Shown here in pieces: positions 1 through 8,528 of a DNA stretch of 64,000 nucleotides (position 1 is its first letter; the number at the start of each line of letters is the position of its first letter). Position numbers and translations under genes: made by a program. Source of the stretch: Neptunitalea chrysea (GTDB lineage: Bacteria > Bacteroidota > Bacteroidia > Flavobacteriales > Flavobacteriaceae); assembly GCF_027924145.1 (NCBI RefSeq), contig NZ_BRVP01000006.1, positions 1-64,000 on the forward strand, in the 5' to 3' direction. The notes below the pieces were generated by a model that was not told the DNA's origin, did no database searches, and saw only the letters and a list, made by a program, of their open reading frames with translations.

Positions 1-27
1 AAAGATTCTATCTGAAATATAACATAA

Positions 28-57
28 ACGGAGGCTATTTAGCCTCCGTTTTTTGTT
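28..57. terminator. Intrinsic terminator overlapping the ypdA stop codon
   Basis: A perfect 9-bp stem (acggaggct / agcctccgt, 4-nt loop) is followed by a T-run on the plus strand, and by a shorter T-rich stretch on the minus strand. It can end a plus-strand gene lying left of the window and probably also the minus-strand ypdA. The ypdA stop codon (35-37) lies inside the hairpin. Confidence 0.85.
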
Positions 58-1006
58 TAAATAAAATATTTTTTGTGATAAGCTCTGCGTGAATTATGGA
101 GTTTTCTATAAACCATTTATGAGTTTCCATACCACCACAAATAACGCCTGCTAAGTACAAGTTATCTATATTGGTTTCCATGGTTTCGGGGTTATATGAT
201 GGTTTTAAAGCATCTTCTGTATTTAATGAGACTTTGGCCATTTTTAAAAACTTAAAATTTGGCATATACCCTGTAAGTGCTAGTACAAAATCGTTTTCAA
301 TTTCAATCGTACCTTCTGGAGTATGAACTTGTATAGTGTCTTCTTTTATTTCGGTAATATTAGCATTAAATAATGCTTTTATACTGCCTTCCTTAATACG
401 GTTTTCTATATCAGGTTTTACCCAATACTTTACACGTTCTCCAATAGCGTCTTGTCTAACAATCATTGTAACATCGGCTCCTTTTCGGTAACACTCTAGA
501 GCGGCATCAACAGAGGAGTTACTAGCACCAATCACTGCTACTTTTTGATTCACATATAAGTGTGGCTCTGTATAGTAATGTGATACCTTAGGTAAATTCT
601 CACCAGGCACTTTTATTAGATTAGGAATGTCATAAAAACCTGTTGCAATAATTACATTTTTAGCAGTATACTTATCTTTAGAAGTTGTAACTGTAAAATC
701 ATTATTATTTTCAATATTAGTTACTTCCTCGTATAATTTTATGTTCAGTTTATTAGAGGTAACAATACGTCTGTAATACTCCAACGCTTCGTTACGTTGT
801 GGTTTGGGTTCTTTACAAATAAAGGGGATGTTGTCTATTTCTAGTTTATCAGAAGTAGAAAAGAAATGCATATTTAGGGGATAATTGAAAATAGAATTGG
901 TAATACATCCTTTTTCAATTATTAAATGTGACAAGTTATTTTTCTTGGCTTCTAATCCACAGGCAATTCCAATAGGACCACCCCCAATAATAATTATATC
1001 ATACAT
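35..1006 (-). CDS. ypdA: YpdA-family FAD/NAD(P)-dependent oxidoreductase
   Basis: This 323-aa flavoprotein resembles thioredoxin reductase but has no CxxC redox pair, which is typical of the YpdA family (putative bacillithiol-disulfide reductase). Residues 8-13 (GGGPIG) form the FAD dinucleotide-binding motif after a hydrophobic beta strand. A second Rossmann motif (VIGASNSSVD, about residue 160) binds NAD(P)H, and a C-terminal GVICGG segment closes the FAD site. The expected cytosolic role is reduction of low-molecular-weight thiol disulfides. The start at 1006 places the Rossmann strand directly at the N-terminus, as is usual. It is transcribed away from the CBS gene, and its 3' end lies within a terminator hairpin. 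The family is clear; the physiological thiol substrate in this organism is inferred. Confidence 0.85.
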   Translation of the reverse strand: MYDIIIIGGGPIGIACGLEAKKNNLSHLIIEKGCITNSIFNYPLNMHFFSTSDKLEIDNIPFICKEPKPQRNEALEYYRRIVTSNKLNIKLYEEVTNIENNNDFTVTTSKDKYTAKNVIIATGFYDIPNLIKVPGENLPKVSHYYTEPHLYVNQKVAVIGASNSSVDAALECYRKGADVTMIVRQDAIGERVKYWVKPDIENRIKEGSIKALFNANITEIKEDTIQVHTPEGTIEIENDFVLALTGYMPNFKFLKMAKVSLNTEDALKPSYNPETMETNIDNLYLAGVICGGMETHKWFIENSIIHAELITKNILFKQKTEAK

Positions 1007-1177
1007 AGTACTAAGGATTAAGATACAAATTTACAATAATCTAAAATTCTATGATAGTAATGAAGGGCATGAGTAATTATATTATTTACAAAATTTTTAG
1101 CGTTTTTAGTATGATTAAAATCAGTATTCAGCAGTTTTTTATTCAGGATATTTATAATGTTTTAAAGAAGCACTGAT

Positions 1178-1600
1178 ATGAAAGTAAATATCCCAGTTTT
1201 GGAAATTATGACAACGGATTTGGTGCTGTTGAATACAGATGATAGTCTTAATAAAGCAGAGCAGCTTTTTAAGAAACATCATATAAGGCATATACCCGTA
1301 GTTAAAGGTAAGGTTATTGTAGGAATGCTCAGCTTTACAGATATCTTAAGAATTAGCTTTGCAGATTTTGCAGATGATGAAGAAGAAGTTGAAACCATTG
1401 TTTATAATATGTTTACAATAGAGCAGGTAATGTCTAAAGCGCCAACGGTTGTAAGTCCCACTAGTACAATTAGAGAAGTGGCAGAAATACTCTCAGAGAA
1501 AGAGTTTCATGCGCTACCTGTTGTAAATAAGAGAACTTTGGTAGGTATAGTAACAACTACCGATATTTTAAAGTATTTATTAAAACAATGTGATTATTAA
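1178..1600 (+). CDS. CBS-domain pair protein
   Basis: The 140-aa protein is essentially two CBS motifs (Bateman module): residues about 8-60 and about 80-138. Each contains the characteristic ...RHIPVVKGKVIVGMLSFTDIL / ...HALPVVNKRTLVGIVTTTDIL core. Stand-alone CBS pairs bind adenosine nucleotides and act as energy or redox sensors, but their partner proteins vary. No signal peptide or membrane segment is present, so it is cytosolic. The gene is monocistronic: divergent from ypdA and convergent with the Spy-like gene, with a shared hairpin terminator downstream. No specific target can be deduced from the context. Confidence 0.85.
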   Translation: MKVNIPVLEIMTTDLVLLNTDDSLNKAEQLFKKHHIRHIPVVKGKVIVGMLSFTDILRISFADFADDEEEVETIVYNMFTIEQVMSKAPTVVSPTSTIREVAEILSEKEFHALPVVNKRTLVGIVTTTDILKYLLKQCDY

Positions 1601-1641
1601 TATTAAAACAGAATTTCAGATTTTTGGGGTTTATAGTTAGC

Positions 1642-1676
1642 AAAAGGCCAGTAAGAATTAATCTTGCCGGCCTTTT
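1642..1676. terminator. Bidirectional terminator between CBS and Spy-like genes
   Basis: Outer arms aaaaggcc (1642-1649) and ggcctttt (1669-1676) enclose a further 6-bp inner stem (gtaaga / tcttgc) around a short loop. The A- and T-rich ends make the hairpin usable from both strands, which fits the convergent gene pair. Confidence 0.8.
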
Positions 1677-1700
1677 CCATATAAAATATACCATATTTTA

Positions 1701-2234
1701 TTATTGTCTTGATTTTTGCCCTATTGATCCCTCTAGTCTGTGTCTTTTACCGTCTTTAAAGTTACTTTTCATATGCTTTTTCATTCCTTCTTTACGTTGT
1801 TCACGCATGGTGTACCATTTTTGGTATTGCTCATCGGTAAGTATAGATTTCATTTTATTTTTAAAAGCAATTTGTTCATCTAAGCGCTCGTTTTCCATAG
1901 CAAAGCGTTCTTCTGCTGTAGGTCTTTCAAATTCACCATCTTTTGCTTTTTCTCTTTTAGTTTTCATAGCTTCAAACTTAGCTTTACGTTTGGTAGCCAT
2001 TTTTGTATTTACTTTTAAAAGCTCTTTTTGTTGTTTTTCAGTAAGGTCAAGAGCTAATGTTAATCGTTTTGTTTTTAAAGTGGCTATTTGTTCTGGAGTA
2101 AAGTCTTCCATCATTCTTTCAAATCCCGGTCTTGGATCTTTTCCATCTCTACCCTTTACTTTTTCTTGAAAATTTCCCTGAGCCATAGCTACTGTGGTAA
2201 CTAAAATGGTTGCTAATACTAATAACTTTTTCAT
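1701..2234 (-). CDS. Spy/CpxP-like periplasmic protein (LTxxQ motifs)
   Basis: This is a 177-aa exported protein with a Sec signal peptide (MKKLLVLATILVTTVAMAQ, cleavage after AMA). The mature part is highly charged and almost entirely helical. It carries two LTxxQ-type signatures (LTEKQQKEL about residue 64, LTDEQYQKW about residue 130), the hallmark of the Spy/CpxP/CnrX superfamily of periplasmic chaperones and metal sensors. In Bacteroidota such proteins are usually lone genes of unknown client. It lies downstream of the zincin gene on the same strand but is separated from it by a terminator, so it probably has its own promoter. Chaperone activity is inferred from the family only. Confidence 0.75.
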   Translation of the reverse strand: MKKLLVLATILVTTVAMAQGNFQEKVKGRDGKDPRPGFERMMEDFTPEQIATLKTKRLTLALDLTEKQQKELLKVNTKMATKRKAKFEAMKTKREKAKDGEFERPTAEERFAMENERLDEQIAFKNKMKSILTDEQYQKWYTMREQRKEGMKKHMKSNFKDGKRHRLEGSIGQKSRQ

Positions 2235-2310
2235 AATAAATATTTTAATGTTTGGCTATAAGACGGAACCATTTAGATAAAGTTTAATGAAAAGAGGGTG
2301 TAAAATGAAA

Positions 2311-2336
2311 AAAGCACCTATTTTAGGTGCTTTTTA
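2311..2336 (-). terminator. Intrinsic terminator of the zincin gene
   Basis: A 9-bp perfect stem (aaagcacct 2311-2319 / aggtgcttt 2325-2333) with a U-rich tail on the minus strand lies just after the zincin stop codon at 2355. It separates that gene from the Spy-like gene downstream. Confidence 0.85.
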
Positions 2337-2354
2337 ACATTTTTATGCGGTATT

Positions 2355-4832
2355 CTATTTTACAGGATTCAGAATTAGTTCAATTCGTTTCTGTAAATCT
2401 TTTAAATGGTATTTAGTAGTAAGATCAGATGTTCTTGCTGCTCCAGACTTCACTTTAGATAAAAGCGTTCCCAATTCACCACGAACGATAGCTCTAATAT
2501 CAGACTGACTAACATTAACGGTTGTATTTCCGAAAGATTTACTTTGGTCTTCGGTCATTAAGTATTCCATACGATCTACATAAGCACGTTGTAAATTACG
2601 TCTGTAAGTATCCATTTTCTTTCCGTATGGTAATTCACTAAAAATCCCCTTGCGTAACTCGGTCATCATATCTAATAAAGAATATGCAGACTTTCCATTG
2701 AGCGTTTCATTTTCAATTAATCGCTCCATTCTTCCAAAATCTAAAATATTATTTAGCGTTCTTACTTGTAGTCCACGAATACGCTCTACAGCACCGGCAA
2801 ATTCAATTTTATTAAAAATATTCTCATCTATTAGCCATTCTGGTGTAGTAAATAATTGCTCTTGTAAGAAGTTCATGCAGTTTTGCTGATGCTCTTTAGA
2901 AACATGTGTATATACAGCACCTTCCTGATCGTACGTTTTATAATACTCATAAACCCCGCCAATGTTAGCGGTAACGTGTCCCATGTAGCGGTTAAACTGA
3001 TTTAATAATTGTCCGTACATGAAATCTAATTCTTCATAATCTTGTCCTTTTTCATAAGTCCAATCGATTAGGTTTGGCATAATACGCTTTAAGTTAGCAA
3101 TACCATATAAAGAAGCTTTAATAGCGTCATCTCCTAAATCTTCTGTTTGAGAACTTGGATCAATTACGATCCATTGCTGACTACCAAATCTATATAATGG
3201 ATCACCTGCATGTTCTAAAATCCATCCGTCTAATATTTCTTTTTCATCTTTAGCATCTTTATCAAGAATAGGTTTGTACCCCCACATAATAGCGTACTTA
3301 TCGTAAATACCAATATTAGGCATTAAAGCAACTCCTTTATCTTCTGGTTGTGCTACATAGTTAAAACGTGCGTAATCCATAATAGAAGGGGCTGTACCAA
3401 ATTTATTAGTAAAGTTTGCAGATCGTAGTGAGTCTACCGGATAGGCAACACTACTACCCATATTGTGCGGTAAACCTAAGGTATGACCAACTTCGTGAGA
3501 AGAAACAAAACGAATTAAACGTCCCATAACTTCATCTTTAAACTCGGTTGATTGCGCATCTGGGTTAATAGCTGCTGTTTGAATAAAGAACCAACCTTTT
3601 AATAAGGTCATTACATTATGGTACCAGTTAATATCAGATTCTAATATTTCTCCACTTCTAGGGTCACTCACGTGAGGACCGTTAGCATTTGGTATAGGAG
3701 AGGCTAAATATCTTACAACCGAGTATCTGATGTCTTCAGGAGACCATTCAGGATCTTCTTCTACTGTAGGCGCATCCTTTGCTATAATTGCATTTTTAAA
3801 TCCTGCTTTTTCAAAGGCAACTTGCCAATCTTCAATACCTTGTTTTATATATGGTACCCATTTTTTAGGAGTAGCACGATCTAAATAATAAACTATTTGT
3901 TTTTTAGGTTCAACTAATTCACCTCTTTTGTATTTTTCAATATCTTCTTCCTTTACTTCTAATCTCCATCTGTCAAGGTATTTAATAGATTTACTTTCTT
4001 GTACATCTAAACCATAGTCGGTTTGTCTTGTAGTAAACCACCCTACACGTTGATCAAAGTATCTACGTTTCATTGGTTCCTCAGGAAGTAAAATCATAGA
4101 AGTGCTCATTTCAACAGTAATGGTTCCTAAACTATAGTTAGAAGGAGGCTGGTTAGATCCGTACGTTTTTACGTGTCTTGCTTCTATGTTAAGAGGATAA
4201 CTCTTAATAGATTCAATAAAGGATTTTTTGCTGTCTAAACGTGTTACTTTATAACCTTTTCTATAATATTCGGGAATACCTAGTGCTTTTACATCGTCTT
4301 CGAAAAGATTATTGATCTGAATTACAGTAGAGTTTCCTAATGAGTCTTTTTTCTCAGACTTAATGTCGAATGCTTCAAGAATAGGTTCGAAATTTGAGTT
4401 AACAACCGCTTCATGAATTGGCAACGAATCGTTTGCGTATACGTCATAAGAAACAACACGTAATAATACTTGCTTATCTTTTTTCTCCCATCTTAATACC
4501 TGAGTATTAGCTTTACCACCACCAAAACCAAGTCCGTTAGCAGTTTTAGCAATACGCGATACCATTAACATTTCTCTTCCGAATAGGGAATCCGGGATTT
4601 CATAAAATTCTTTTTTGTCTATTTTATGAACTTTAAAAAGTCCTTCATCGGTAATGGCGTCTTTAGTAATAACCTTATTATAGGGTTTGATGCCTCCTTT
4701 GGGTTCGGGTTTTTTTTGTTCTGTTTGTGCTTTCTTTTTATTTTTCTTTTTCCAGAATTGGGCTTGCGCATCTTGCATACCCAAGAAACAACCAAACACG
4801 AGTAGAAGTGTTAGCGAAAGATATTTTTTCAT
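2355..4832 (-). CDS. Secreted zinc-dependent metalloprotease (DUF5117/DUF5118-type zincin)
   Basis: This 825-aa exported protein has an N-terminal signal peptide (MKKYLSLTLLLVFGCFLGMQDAQA). A Cys within the hydrophobic core means a lipoprotein cannot be ruled out. A basic, Lys-rich stretch follows at about residues 28-45. The zincin motif HEVGHTLGLPH gives the ligands H446, H450 and H456 and the catalytic E447. The arrangement, with long N-terminal beta-rich domains (about 60-330), the catalytic domain (about 335-560) and a helical C-terminus, matches the large Bacteroidota zincin family annotated with DUF5117/DUF5118 and Met_zincin. Substrates are unknown. It sits alone between its promoter region (4833-5059) and a terminator. 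Confidence 0.85.
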   Translation of the reverse strand: MKKYLSLTLLLVFGCFLGMQDAQAQFWKKKNKKKAQTEQKKPEPKGGIKPYNKVITKDAITDEGLFKVHKIDKKEFYEIPDSLFGREMLMVSRIAKTANGLGFGGGKANTQVLRWEKKDKQVLLRVVSYDVYANDSLPIHEAVVNSNFEPILEAFDIKSEKKDSLGNSTVIQINNLFEDDVKALGIPEYYRKGYKVTRLDSKKSFIESIKSYPLNIEARHVKTYGSNQPPSNYSLGTITVEMSTSMILLPEEPMKRRYFDQRVGWFTTRQTDYGLDVQESKSIKYLDRWRLEVKEEDIEKYKRGELVEPKKQIVYYLDRATPKKWVPYIKQGIEDWQVAFEKAGFKNAIIAKDAPTVEEDPEWSPEDIRYSVVRYLASPIPNANGPHVSDPRSGEILESDINWYHNVMTLLKGWFFIQTAAINPDAQSTEFKDEVMGRLIRFVSSHEVGHTLGLPHNMGSSVAYPVDSLRSANFTNKFGTAPSIMDYARFNYVAQPEDKGVALMPNIGIYDKYAIMWGYKPILDKDAKDEKEILDGWILEHAGDPLYRFGSQQWIVIDPSSQTEDLGDDAIKASLYGIANLKRIMPNLIDWTYEKGQDYEELDFMYGQLLNQFNRYMGHVTANIGGVYEYYKTYDQEGAVYTHVSKEHQQNCMNFLQEQLFTTPEWLIDENIFNKIEFAGAVERIRGLQVRTLNNILDFGRMERLIENETLNGKSAYSLLDMMTELRKGIFSELPYGKKMDTYRRNLQRAYVDRMEYLMTEDQSKSFGNTTVNVSQSDIRAIVRGELGTLLSKVKSGAARTSDLTTKYHLKDLQKRIELILNPVK

Positions 4833-5059
4833 GATAATGTAATTAGTACTTACAAAAGACTGAAAATTATCTGTTTTATAAAAGTAAAGTTGAAAATTAG
4901 ATAAGAGATATTATTTTTTAATACAAAAAGTACAATCTTAAAGAAACGATAAAAATGTTAAATTATAGCCAACAAGTGCAACATTTTTAGCTTTTTAGAG
5001 TCTGCATAATAAATGGTTTTAAAATTATTTTTGAGTTAGAATTATTTGAATTAGCGATT
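4833..5059. other. AT-rich intergenic region upstream of the zincin gene
   Basis: Together with the terminator and repeat to its right, this forms the roughly 300-bp gap between the SLC13 and zincin genes. The left part must hold the zincin promoter on the minus strand. I see no open frame, hairpin or repeat between 4900 and 5059. Confidence 0.5.
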
Positions 5060-5092
5060 AAAAGAGCCTTCTAGAAAATAGAAGGCTCTTTT
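5060..5092. terminator. Terminator downstream of the SLC13 gene
   Basis: A 13-bp perfect stem, arms 5060-5072 and 5080-5092 (core gagccttct / agaaggctc), has A- and T-runs on both sides. On the minus strand it follows the SLC13 carrier gene. Confidence 0.85.
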
Positions 5093-5097
5093 TTATG

Positions 5098-5150
5098 AAA
5101 CTACTTCGGGGCAAGTCCACGAAGCATTTAATCTCAATTATTGAGTAAAA
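5098..5150 (-). repeat. Dispersed intergenic repeat, copy A (short form)
   Basis: This copy has the two conserved ends of the repeat family, ACTTCGGGGCAAGTCCACGA and TCTCAATTATTGAGTAAA, but lacks about 44 bp of the centre that copy B has. The deletion join lies at AGCATTTA, which occurs as near-direct repeats (AGCATTTA / AGCATCTA) flanking the missing part in copy B. Its hairpin end overlaps the last codons and the stop codon of the SLC13 gene. Strand is arbitrary. Confidence 0.75.
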
Positions 5151-6609
5151 ATTCTTTAGGAAACATATTTGGGTCTAAATCCCATAGCATTGGGATTAAA
5201 AAATATACAGAAAGGGTAACTATGATAATAGATAGTATATTTAACACAATACCTTTACTAACCATATCGGGTATCTTTAAATAGCCGCTACCAAATACCA
5301 CAGCATTAGGAGGAGTTGCCACGGGTAACATAAAAGCGCAAGAAGCGGCAACAGCTGCGCCTGTCATAATGATTAGCGGATGAATGTTTAGTGATAGCGC
5401 CATTGGTGCTAGTATGGGTAACAGCATAGCTGTGGTAGCTAAATTGGACGTTATTTCTGTTAGAAAATTAACAGATGCTACAAGAATAAGTAAAATTAGT
5501 AAAAGAGAGAATCCTTCTAGACCAGCCATTTTACTGCCAATCCAGTTGGCGAGTCCGCTAGTATCAAAGGCACTTGCTAATGCCATACCACCACCAAATA
5601 GCATAATAATACCCCATGGTAGTTTTTGAACATCTTTCCAAACCATTAAATTCTCAGTTTTTGTTTTATTAGGTACTATGAACAATACAATACCAAAGGT
5701 TATAGCAATAATAGTATCATCTACCCCAGGAATTAAATGTTTTAAAACAAATGATCTCAAAATCCAGCAGAGAGCTGTTAAAAAGAAAATAAGGGTCACT
5801 AATTTTTCTTCATAAGAAAGTGGACCTAGTTCTTTTTTAATACGTTGTATTTCTGATTTTCCTCCCGGAATATTTTTTTGCTTAAATGAAAATGCTCCAT
5901 TAGTTAAATACACCCAGCAAATAACAAGTAAAACACTGGCCACTGGGAAACCATATTTAAACCATTGAAAAAAAGTAATTTCATAATGATATGTTTTTTG
6001 AACGATACCTGCTAATACCAGATTAGGAGGAGTACCAATTAAGGTGGCAATGCCACCAATGCTGGCGCTGTAAGCAATAGACAGCATAAGTGCTTTACCA
6101 AAACGTTGGTTCTCTTTTTTATCGGTATTTGGATTTTCTTTTATTTGAGAAACAATGGCTAAGGCAATTGGTAGCATCATTACCGATGTAGCAGTATTAC
6201 TAATCCACATAGATAAAAATGCAGTAGCCAACATAAAACCTAAAATTAACTTCTTAATATTGGTACCTATTAAAAGAATGATGTTAATAGCTATTCTTTT
6301 GTGTAGGTTCCATTTCTCAATAGCCAAGGCAATAATAAAACCACCAAAATATAGAAATACGTATTTATGGCCGTAGGCGGCTGTGGTAGCACCAATACTT
6401 AATCCGTTAGTAATAGGAAAAAGTACAATAGGGAGTAGGGCAGTTACGGCAATAGGAATAGCCTCTGTAATCCACCATGCAGCTATCCATGCAGTTGTTG
6501 CTAATACAGCATTTGCTTCGGTACTTAATCCTTCCGGATGAAATAGAAATCTAATTAAAAGAAAAAATACCGGACCTAGTAGTAATCCTATTTTTTTTGA
6601 TGTTTTCAT
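5134..6609 (-). CDS. SLC13/DASS-family sodium:anion symporter
   Basis: This 491-aa polytopic inner-membrane carrier has about 11-12 hydrophobic segments. It carries the divalent-anion:Na+ symporter signatures in both halves: SNTATSVMMLP (about residue 136) and TSNLATTAMLLP (about residue 385) as the paired SNT-type motifs, followed by GTPPN and TPPNAVVFGSG loops. The family takes up C4-dicarboxylates, citrate or sulfate with Na+; the substrate cannot be called from sequence. The ITEAIPIAVTALLP motif near residue 45 is also diagnostic. The last residues (LLNN) and the stop codon come from an intergenic repeat copy, so the C-terminus may differ from that of orthologues. The gene is monocistronic. 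Confidence 0.88.
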   Translation of the reverse strand: MKTSKKIGLLLGPVFFLLIRFLFHPEGLSTEANAVLATTAWIAAWWITEAIPIAVTALLPIVLFPITNGLSIGATTAAYGHKYVFLYFGGFIIALAIEKWNLHKRIAINIILLIGTNIKKLILGFMLATAFLSMWISNTATSVMMLPIALAIVSQIKENPNTDKKENQRFGKALMLSIAYSASIGGIATLIGTPPNLVLAGIVQKTYHYEITFFQWFKYGFPVASVLLVICWVYLTNGAFSFKQKNIPGGKSEIQRIKKELGPLSYEEKLVTLIFFLTALCWILRSFVLKHLIPGVDDTIIAITFGIVLFIVPNKTKTENLMVWKDVQKLPWGIIMLFGGGMALASAFDTSGLANWIGSKMAGLEGFSLLLILLILVASVNFLTEITSNLATTAMLLPILAPMALSLNIHPLIIMTGAAVAASCAFMLPVATPPNAVVFGSGYLKIPDMVSKGIVLNILSIIIVTLSVYFLIPMLWDLDPNMFPKEFLLNN

Positions 6610-6662
6610 GCTACAACGTTTGATGGTGTCTAATTTACCAAAATATATTAGGTAGCAAATAC

Positions 6663-6697
6663 AAAAAAAGGAATCTGTATCACAGATTCCTTTTTTA
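6663..6697. terminator. Terminator downstream of the outer-membrane barrel gene
   Basis: A 9-bp perfect stem (ggaatctgt 6670-6678 / acagattcc 6682-6690) is flanked by an A-run and a T-run. It serves the minus-strand gene ending at 6723. Confidence 0.88.
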
Positions 6698-6722
6698 TTT
6701 GTTCGGAAATGTTAACGCTATT

Positions 6723-7604
6723 CTAGTCTAATAGCTTATTGGGTATATTCCAGTTAATCCCTACATTAATGTAGAAACTATTATCAATATCAAAATCATA
6801 AACTTCGTTTTGATCCATATCCCAAATACTCATATTGTTATAAAGTGTTTTACCAGCTTTTAAAGTGGCCGAACCATTTTTCCATAATTTAAGATTGTAT
6901 CCCAAGCCTGCTAATACAGTAGTTTGTCTTAAAATACCAGTATCTTCAAAATTTTCGGTTTTAATTTCAAGGTCATCGTTAAATGTTCCCATAAAACCAT
7001 CAAGTTTAGCAAAAGCACTAAACGTATGAACCTTACCAACATGGTATCTAAAGTACATTTGTGGCACTCCAATTTGGTAAGACATTTTTTCGTTTACTTT
7101 TTTAGCATAAGTAATAACAGGTATAGGAGAGCTTAACCCGTATTGCGGATTATATGTTGCTCCAAAGGTAATAGTAGCGTTTGCTGTAGTATCTACTTTT
7201 CTTACTACAATAGTACCATTATAAAAGTAACTATCATCTAAGTTGTCTGTCTTATAGTTAGAAGAAATCATTCCACCTGCCTTTACAATAAAATTCCACT
7301 GATTCCCAAAGGCTCTGGCATATTTTAAAGAAGGACCAAAGGTGTAAAATTCTTCAATCTGATCGGTAGCATAAGGTACATCCTCATCAACGTAGTCAAA
7401 ATTTATGAGTTGATAATCGAATCCTACACTAAAACTGTTATTGTCATTTTTAAAAAGGGGAATGTTTGCACCAGCATTTACTTTACTAATGTCAGCTACA
7501 TTACCACCAGACAGCATTCCGGCATTAGCATACATACCATCAGATAGCTGCGCCAAAGATATTTGGCATAAGCATAATGCAATTACAAAAGATAAAATTT
7601 TCAT
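6723..7604 (-). CDS. Outer-membrane beta-barrel protein (DUF6268-like)
   Basis: This 293-aa protein has a Sec signal peptide (MKILSFVIALCLCQISLAQ). The rest shows alternating hydrophobic/polar strands and frequent aromatic girdle residues, ending in a hydrophobic strand pattern, as expected for a medium-sized outer-membrane barrel. The arrangement resembles the DUF6268 family of Bacteroidota; no function is known for it. The gene is flanked by a strong terminator and stands alone, so context gives no further clue. Barrel topology is inferred from composition and strand pattern. Confidence 0.65.
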   Translation of the reverse strand: MKILSFVIALCLCQISLAQLSDGMYANAGMLSGGNVADISKVNAGANIPLFKNDNNSFSVGFDYQLINFDYVDEDVPYATDQIEEFYTFGPSLKYARAFGNQWNFIVKAGGMISSNYKTDNLDDSYFYNGTIVVRKVDTTANATITFGATYNPQYGLSSPIPVITYAKKVNEKMSYQIGVPQMYFRYHVGKVHTFSAFAKLDGFMGTFNDDLEIKTENFEDTGILRQTTVLAGLGYNLKLWKNGSATLKAGKTLYNNMSIWDMDQNEVYDFDIDNSFYINVGINWNIPNKLLD

Positions 7605-7815
7605 GTATTTAAACTATTAATTATAATACGAATGTACGCATTGAGTCCCTAAAAATAGCAGTAAACATAAGGGGTTTAACAAAATTTTGATAGTATATTA
7701 TACCAAGCGGTAAAAAGTATCTACCAACAAAAAATAACTAATTTTAGGCTTTTAAATTAATAGTGGCTAACATCTATTTTCTAATTTTGCTAGAACTGGA
7801 GTAAATAAAAGTATT

Positions 7816-8472
7816 ATGGCACAATATAAGGCAGTTATTTTTGATTTGGATGGTACATTGGTTAACTCAATTGATGATTTGGCAGAGTCAATAAACGAGG
7901 TTTTAAGAACAGCGAATTTTCCGGTGCATACTATAGAAAAATGCAAAAGCTTTATTGGTAGTGGGATGAGAAAATTGGTGTATCGTGCACTACCGGAATC
8001 TGCTAGAAGTGATGAAGAAGTTAGCAATTATACCAATAAATTAATTGAAATATATGGTGAGAGGTGTACACTTAAAACCTACCCATATGATCATATAGTT
8101 GCTGTATTAGATAAATTAGCCTTTGAATCTATTGTGATTGCTGTACTTTCTAATAAAATAGATCATTTAACTAAAAAAATTGTAAATTACTTTTTTTCAG
8201 ATTATGAAATTAAAGAGGTTTACGGAGTAAAGGACGACAGACTTAAAAAACCTAATCCGGAAGTGACACTACAGATAGCTAAAAATTTAAATTTAGCACC
8301 AATGGAGATTCTTTTTGTGGGAGATTCAGATATAGATATACAAGTGGCAAGAAATGCAGGTATGGATGTGGCTAGTGTAACTTGGGGATTTCAGCCTAAG
8401 GAAAAACTAGTAGGCAGTAAGCCTGATTATATAATCGATTCTCCTTTAGAGTTAATAGCGGTTATATCATAA
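7816..8472 (+). CDS. gph: HAD-superfamily phosphatase, phosphoglycolate phosphatase-like
   Basis: This 218-aa soluble HAD hydrolase has motif I DLDGT (nucleophile D10, acid/base D12), a helical type-1 cap (about 18-85), motif II in the LSNK segment (about residue 110), a conserved Lys in KKPNPE, and motif IV GDSDIDI (about residue 172) for Mg2+ binding. The combination of cap type and KPxP/GDSxxDI matches the Gph/PGP subfamily, which removes 2-phosphoglycolate formed in DNA repair. Substrate assignment within HADs is uncertain. The gene converges on lysS with a shared terminator. Confidence 0.75.
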   Translation: MAQYKAVIFDLDGTLVNSIDDLAESINEVLRTANFPVHTIEKCKSFIGSGMRKLVYRALPESARSDEEVSNYTNKLIEIYGERCTLKTYPYDHIVAVLDKLAFESIVIAVLSNKIDHLTKKIVNYFFSDYEIKEVYGVKDDRLKKPNPEVTLQIAKNLNLAPMEILFVGDSDIDIQVARNAGMDVASVTWGFQPKEKLVGSKPDYIIDSPLELIAVIS

Positions 8473-8504
8473 AAAAAAAGGAATCCCTTTCGAGGATTCC
8501 TTTT
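8472..8504. terminator. Bidirectional terminator between gph-like gene and lysS
   Basis: A stem ggaatcc (8480-8486) / ggattcc (8494-8500) with a 7-nt loop lies between an A9 run and a T-run. It begins immediately after the phosphatase stop codon and serves both convergent genes. Confidence 0.85.
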
Positions 8505-8528
8505 CAGTATAGTTTAATAGAGTATAGC

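Noticed and set aside
1624-2169. 181-codon plus-strand open frame opposite the Spy-like gene
   Set aside because: Antisense shadow of the exported Spy-like protein: rich in Ser/Phe/Cys, no known motif, and it begins before the shared terminator.
7767-8027. 86-codon minus-strand frame over the start of the Gph-like gene
   Set aside because: Overlaps the well-supported HAD phosphatase in antisense; no motif or plausible regulation.
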